Assembly (NCBI GenBank): GCA_026392145.1
Contig: JAPLCS010000371.1
Location: 1-7,003 of the forward strand
From: Fimbriimonadales bacterium
GTDB taxonomy: Bacteria; Armatimonadota; Fimbriimonadia; Fimbriimonadales; Fimbriimonadaceae
DNA: 7,003 nt
Reading direction: 5' to 3'
Part shown: piece after piece, positions 5,457-7,003 of the stretch
Layout: every line of letters begins with the position of its first letter
Numbering within the stretch: position 1 is the stretch's first letter
Made by a program: the position numbers and the translations under genes
Notes under the pieces: generated by a model
What the model was told of the DNA's origin: nothing
Seen by the model: only the letters and a program-made list of their open reading frames with translations
Database searches by the model: none

Positions 5457-6737
5457 ATGGTTTCGATTGCTCTAAGTTTGTTATGTCTAGGACAACCAGC
5501 GGACCTCCCGCTTATCAAGTTTTTAGCAGCCCCCCAACCCAGCTTTCCAGCCCCGAAAGTCACGAAAACCGGAGACACTTACGACATCGAATTCACAAGC
5601 CAAAAGTGGCAAAACACACTCTGGAATCACAGAATCCTATTTCGTGTACCCAAAGGTGCTGAAAAGTTCAAAACCGCGCTGCTCTACATCACAGGTGATG
5701 GTCCCAAAAACGGTGACTACCTCGACCTCAACTTGCTCTCCGCAGCGACGGGAATGCCCATCGCGATGCTCTTCAATATCCCCAATCAGCCCATCTGGGG
5801 AATGAAAGAAGACGACCTCATCGCCCACACCTTTAACAGGTATCTCGAAACGAAGGACGAAACATGGCCACTCTTATTCCCGATGACCAAATCGGCGGTC
5901 TCTTCACTTGACGTGGTTCAGTCCGTCGCCAAACAAAACGACTTTTACATCAAAAACTTTGTCGTGACGGGTGCTAGCAAACGAGGCTGGACAACATGGC
6001 TGACCGCGGCTTCACAAGACAAACGAATTATCGGAATTGCCCCCATGGTATTTGATAACCTGAAATTCAACGAGCAAATGAAAAAACAGCTTGCAGACTG
6101 GGGGAAGTACAGCGACCAAATCGAAGACTACACCCGAAGAGGGCTCCAGCAAAAACTCGAGACACCGAGTGGGAATGACTTGCTAGAAATGGTGGACCCC
6201 TATTCGTACAGAAAGCGAATCAACGTCCCAACCCTCATAGTAAACGGAGCCAACGATGCCTACTGGACCGTCGACGCTCATACACGATATTGGAACGATC
6301 TAAAACAACCAAAATGGATTCTAGAACTTCCCAATTCCGGGCATGGCCTCGAGGACCGATCACGAGTCGTGTCCACCGTAGGAGCATTCTGCCGGTCACT
6401 TTCAGGTCTCTTCAAGATGCCAACGCTCTCAACGAAGCGCAAATTCGACGGTCCCGAACCTAAACATGTCATATTTGAAGTCAAAACAACCGAGTCAGAG
6501 CCACTATCACTTGCTATTTGGAAAGCAGAATCAGACTCAAAGGACTTCAGAAGCTCCAAATGGAACGAACAACGATTTGAAAAAGGACCTGTCATTCAGC
6601 GCGACATTACTGAAGGCAAATTCAACGCAATGTTTGTCGAAGCAAGGTTTTCAATCGAGGGCAGGAGTTTCACCATCAGCTCGCCCGTAGAAGTGCTCTA
6701 TGGGGGAAAACAAACCAAAGAAATTGAACGCAAGTAA
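5457..6737 (+). CDS. PhoPQ-activated pathogenicity-related (PqaA-like) alpha/beta hydrolase
   Basis: This 426-residue protein belongs to the PqaA-like alpha/beta hydrolase family. Conserved family blocks include an N-terminal LWNHRILFRVPKG, then ALLYITGDG, and the nucleophile elbow VVTGASKRGWTTWLTAA with probable Ser174, followed by GIAPMVFDNL. The other likely triad members are Asp267 in VNGANDAYW and His296 in LPNSGHGLED, in the usual order and spacing. A C-terminal beta-rich stretch (about residues 325-426) follows the hydrolase domain. The N-terminus has a short hydrophobic run, MVSIALSLLCLGQPA, suggesting export, but without the usual basic residues, so the signal peptide is uncertain. 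Substrate is unknown; the name derives from a PhoP/PhoQ-regulated Salmonella protein and does not imply pathogenicity here. ATG 5457 was chosen because it starts the hydrophobic run. The frame is open upstream, where it only shadows the opposite gene. There is no Shine-Dalgarno site. Confidence 0.9.
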   Translation: MVSIALSLLCLGQPADLPLIKFLAAPQPSFPAPKVTKTGDTYDIEFTSQKWQNTLWNHRILFRVPKGAEKFKTALLYITGDGPKNGDYLDLNLLSAATGMPIAMLFNIPNQPIWGMKEDDLIAHTFNRYLETKDETWPLLFPMTKSAVSSLDVVQSVAKQNDFYIKNFVVTGASKRGWTTWLTAASQDKRIIGIAPMVFDNLKFNEQMKKQLADWGKYSDQIEDYTRRGLQQKLETPSGNDLLEMVDPYSYRKRINVPTLIVNGANDAYWTVDAHTRYWNDLKQPKWILELPNSGHGLEDRSRVVSTVGAFCRSLSGLFKMPTLSTKRKFDGPEPKHVIFEVKTTESEPLSLAIWKAESDSKDFRSSKWNEQRFEKGPVIQRDITEGKFNAMFVEARFSIEGRSFTISSPVEVLYGGKQTKEIERK

Positions 6738-6774
6738 AACTAATCGAGCGAAAACCAATCATACAGAGAACCCA

Positions 6775-6813
6775 CCGTTCACATGAACATCCCATCAGGA
6801 AGTATGTGAACGG
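6775..6813. repeat. 10-bp perfect inverted repeat after the PqaA-like gene
   Basis: CCGTTCACAT (6775-6784) and ATGTGAACGG (6804-6813) are perfect complements around a 19-base loop, 37 bp after the PqaA-like stop codon. No T-run follows on either strand, so it is not a classic intrinsic terminator. It overlaps the 3' end of the minus-strand reading frame ending at 6795. It could block convergent transcription, protect mRNA 3' ends, or be a protein-binding site. The stretch 6738-6774 shows nothing else. Confidence 0.7.
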
Positions 6814-7003
6814 CTTCTGCTGTAGAGCAAAATTCCACGGTTGGCAATCAAGCTGCCAGTACCCGCCATCAAAAGTAACAAGAAAAACCTCAAAACAATA
6901 CTCACCGCACTGTTGCCCGTTTGATCAACATCAATTGGCTTGCCAGGGGTAACTCCCAAGGCAACGCGAGGAGGCACCAAAAACATATCTTTCGCGAGAA
7001 TGA
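6795..7003 (-). CDS. C-terminal end of an unidentified protein with one membrane segment, cut by window edge
   Basis: The minus-strand frame ending with TGA at 6795-6797 is open to the right edge (69 codons visible). It may start at ATG 6986 as a 63-residue protein, or continue beyond the window; no ribosome-binding site is visible before that ATG. The visible part has a polar, Pro/Gly-rich stretch (ALGVTPGKPIDVDQTGNS). A single hydrophobic segment, AVSIVLRFFLLLLMAGTGSL, follows, and then a short basic tail with several Arg and Ser. This looks like a C-terminal membrane anchor with the tail inside the cell. I do not recognise the family. The frame converges on the PqaA-like gene with a 57-bp gap, and its last codons lie in the inverted repeat. 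It could be a chance frame, but its composition looks coding. Confidence 0.45.
   Translation of the reverse strand, partial: ILAKDMFLVPPRVALGVTPGKPIDVDQTGNSAVSIVLRFFLLLLMAGTGSLIANRGILLYSRSRSHTS

Noticed and set aside
5312..5578. N-terminal extension of the secreted protein to 5578
   Set aside because: It would bury a good signal peptide, pass through the promoter and ribosome-binding site, and overlap the PqaA-like gene.

Overview
The window carries seven protein genes, two of them cut by its edges, from a bacterial chromosome of moderate GC by eye. Every complete gene is intact, and I see no mobile element, tRNA, rRNA or CRISPR array. The mix is an ANTAR response regulator, a mammalian-type fumarylacetoacetase, PilZ, a secreted protein with a copper-amine-oxidase-N-like domain, and a PqaA-like hydrolase. 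With start sites that look leaderless, this suggests a lineage such as Armatimonadota (Fimbriimonas-like). That placement is a low-confidence inference; no phylogenetic marker is present.

Left block, minus strand (1-881): an ANTAR-type response regulator is followed after 18 bp by a HIT-family nucleotide-binding protein that runs off the left edge. The two probably form one transcript.

Middle block, plus strand (1071-3275): three 15-bp tandem repeats and a -10-like element precede a conserved protein of unknown function that starts with GTG. It is followed after 8 bp by fumarylacetoacetase, the last enzyme of tyrosine breakdown (fumarylacetoacetate to fumarate plus acetoacetate). The operon layout suggests, but does not prove, that the unknown protein works in the same or a neighbouring pathway.

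Right-middle block, minus strand (3279-5389): a clear promoter (TTGACA, 17 bp, GAGAAT) drives a secreted protein with two Ig-like regions, a Ser/Thr-rich linker and a C-terminal copper-amine-oxidase-N-like domain. It ends at a strong intrinsic terminator. Beyond that lies a single-domain PilZ protein whose end faces fumarylacetoacetase across only 3 bp.

Right block: a PqaA-like alpha/beta hydrolase is divergent from the secreted protein and is followed by a 10-bp perfect inverted repeat. A minus-strand reading frame with one membrane segment enters from the right edge and ends inside that repeat.

The most notable points are the unknown protein tied to fumarylacetoacetase, the tandem repeats in front of it, and a shared ACAAT-N7-start arrangement at two plus-strand genes with no ribosome-binding site.
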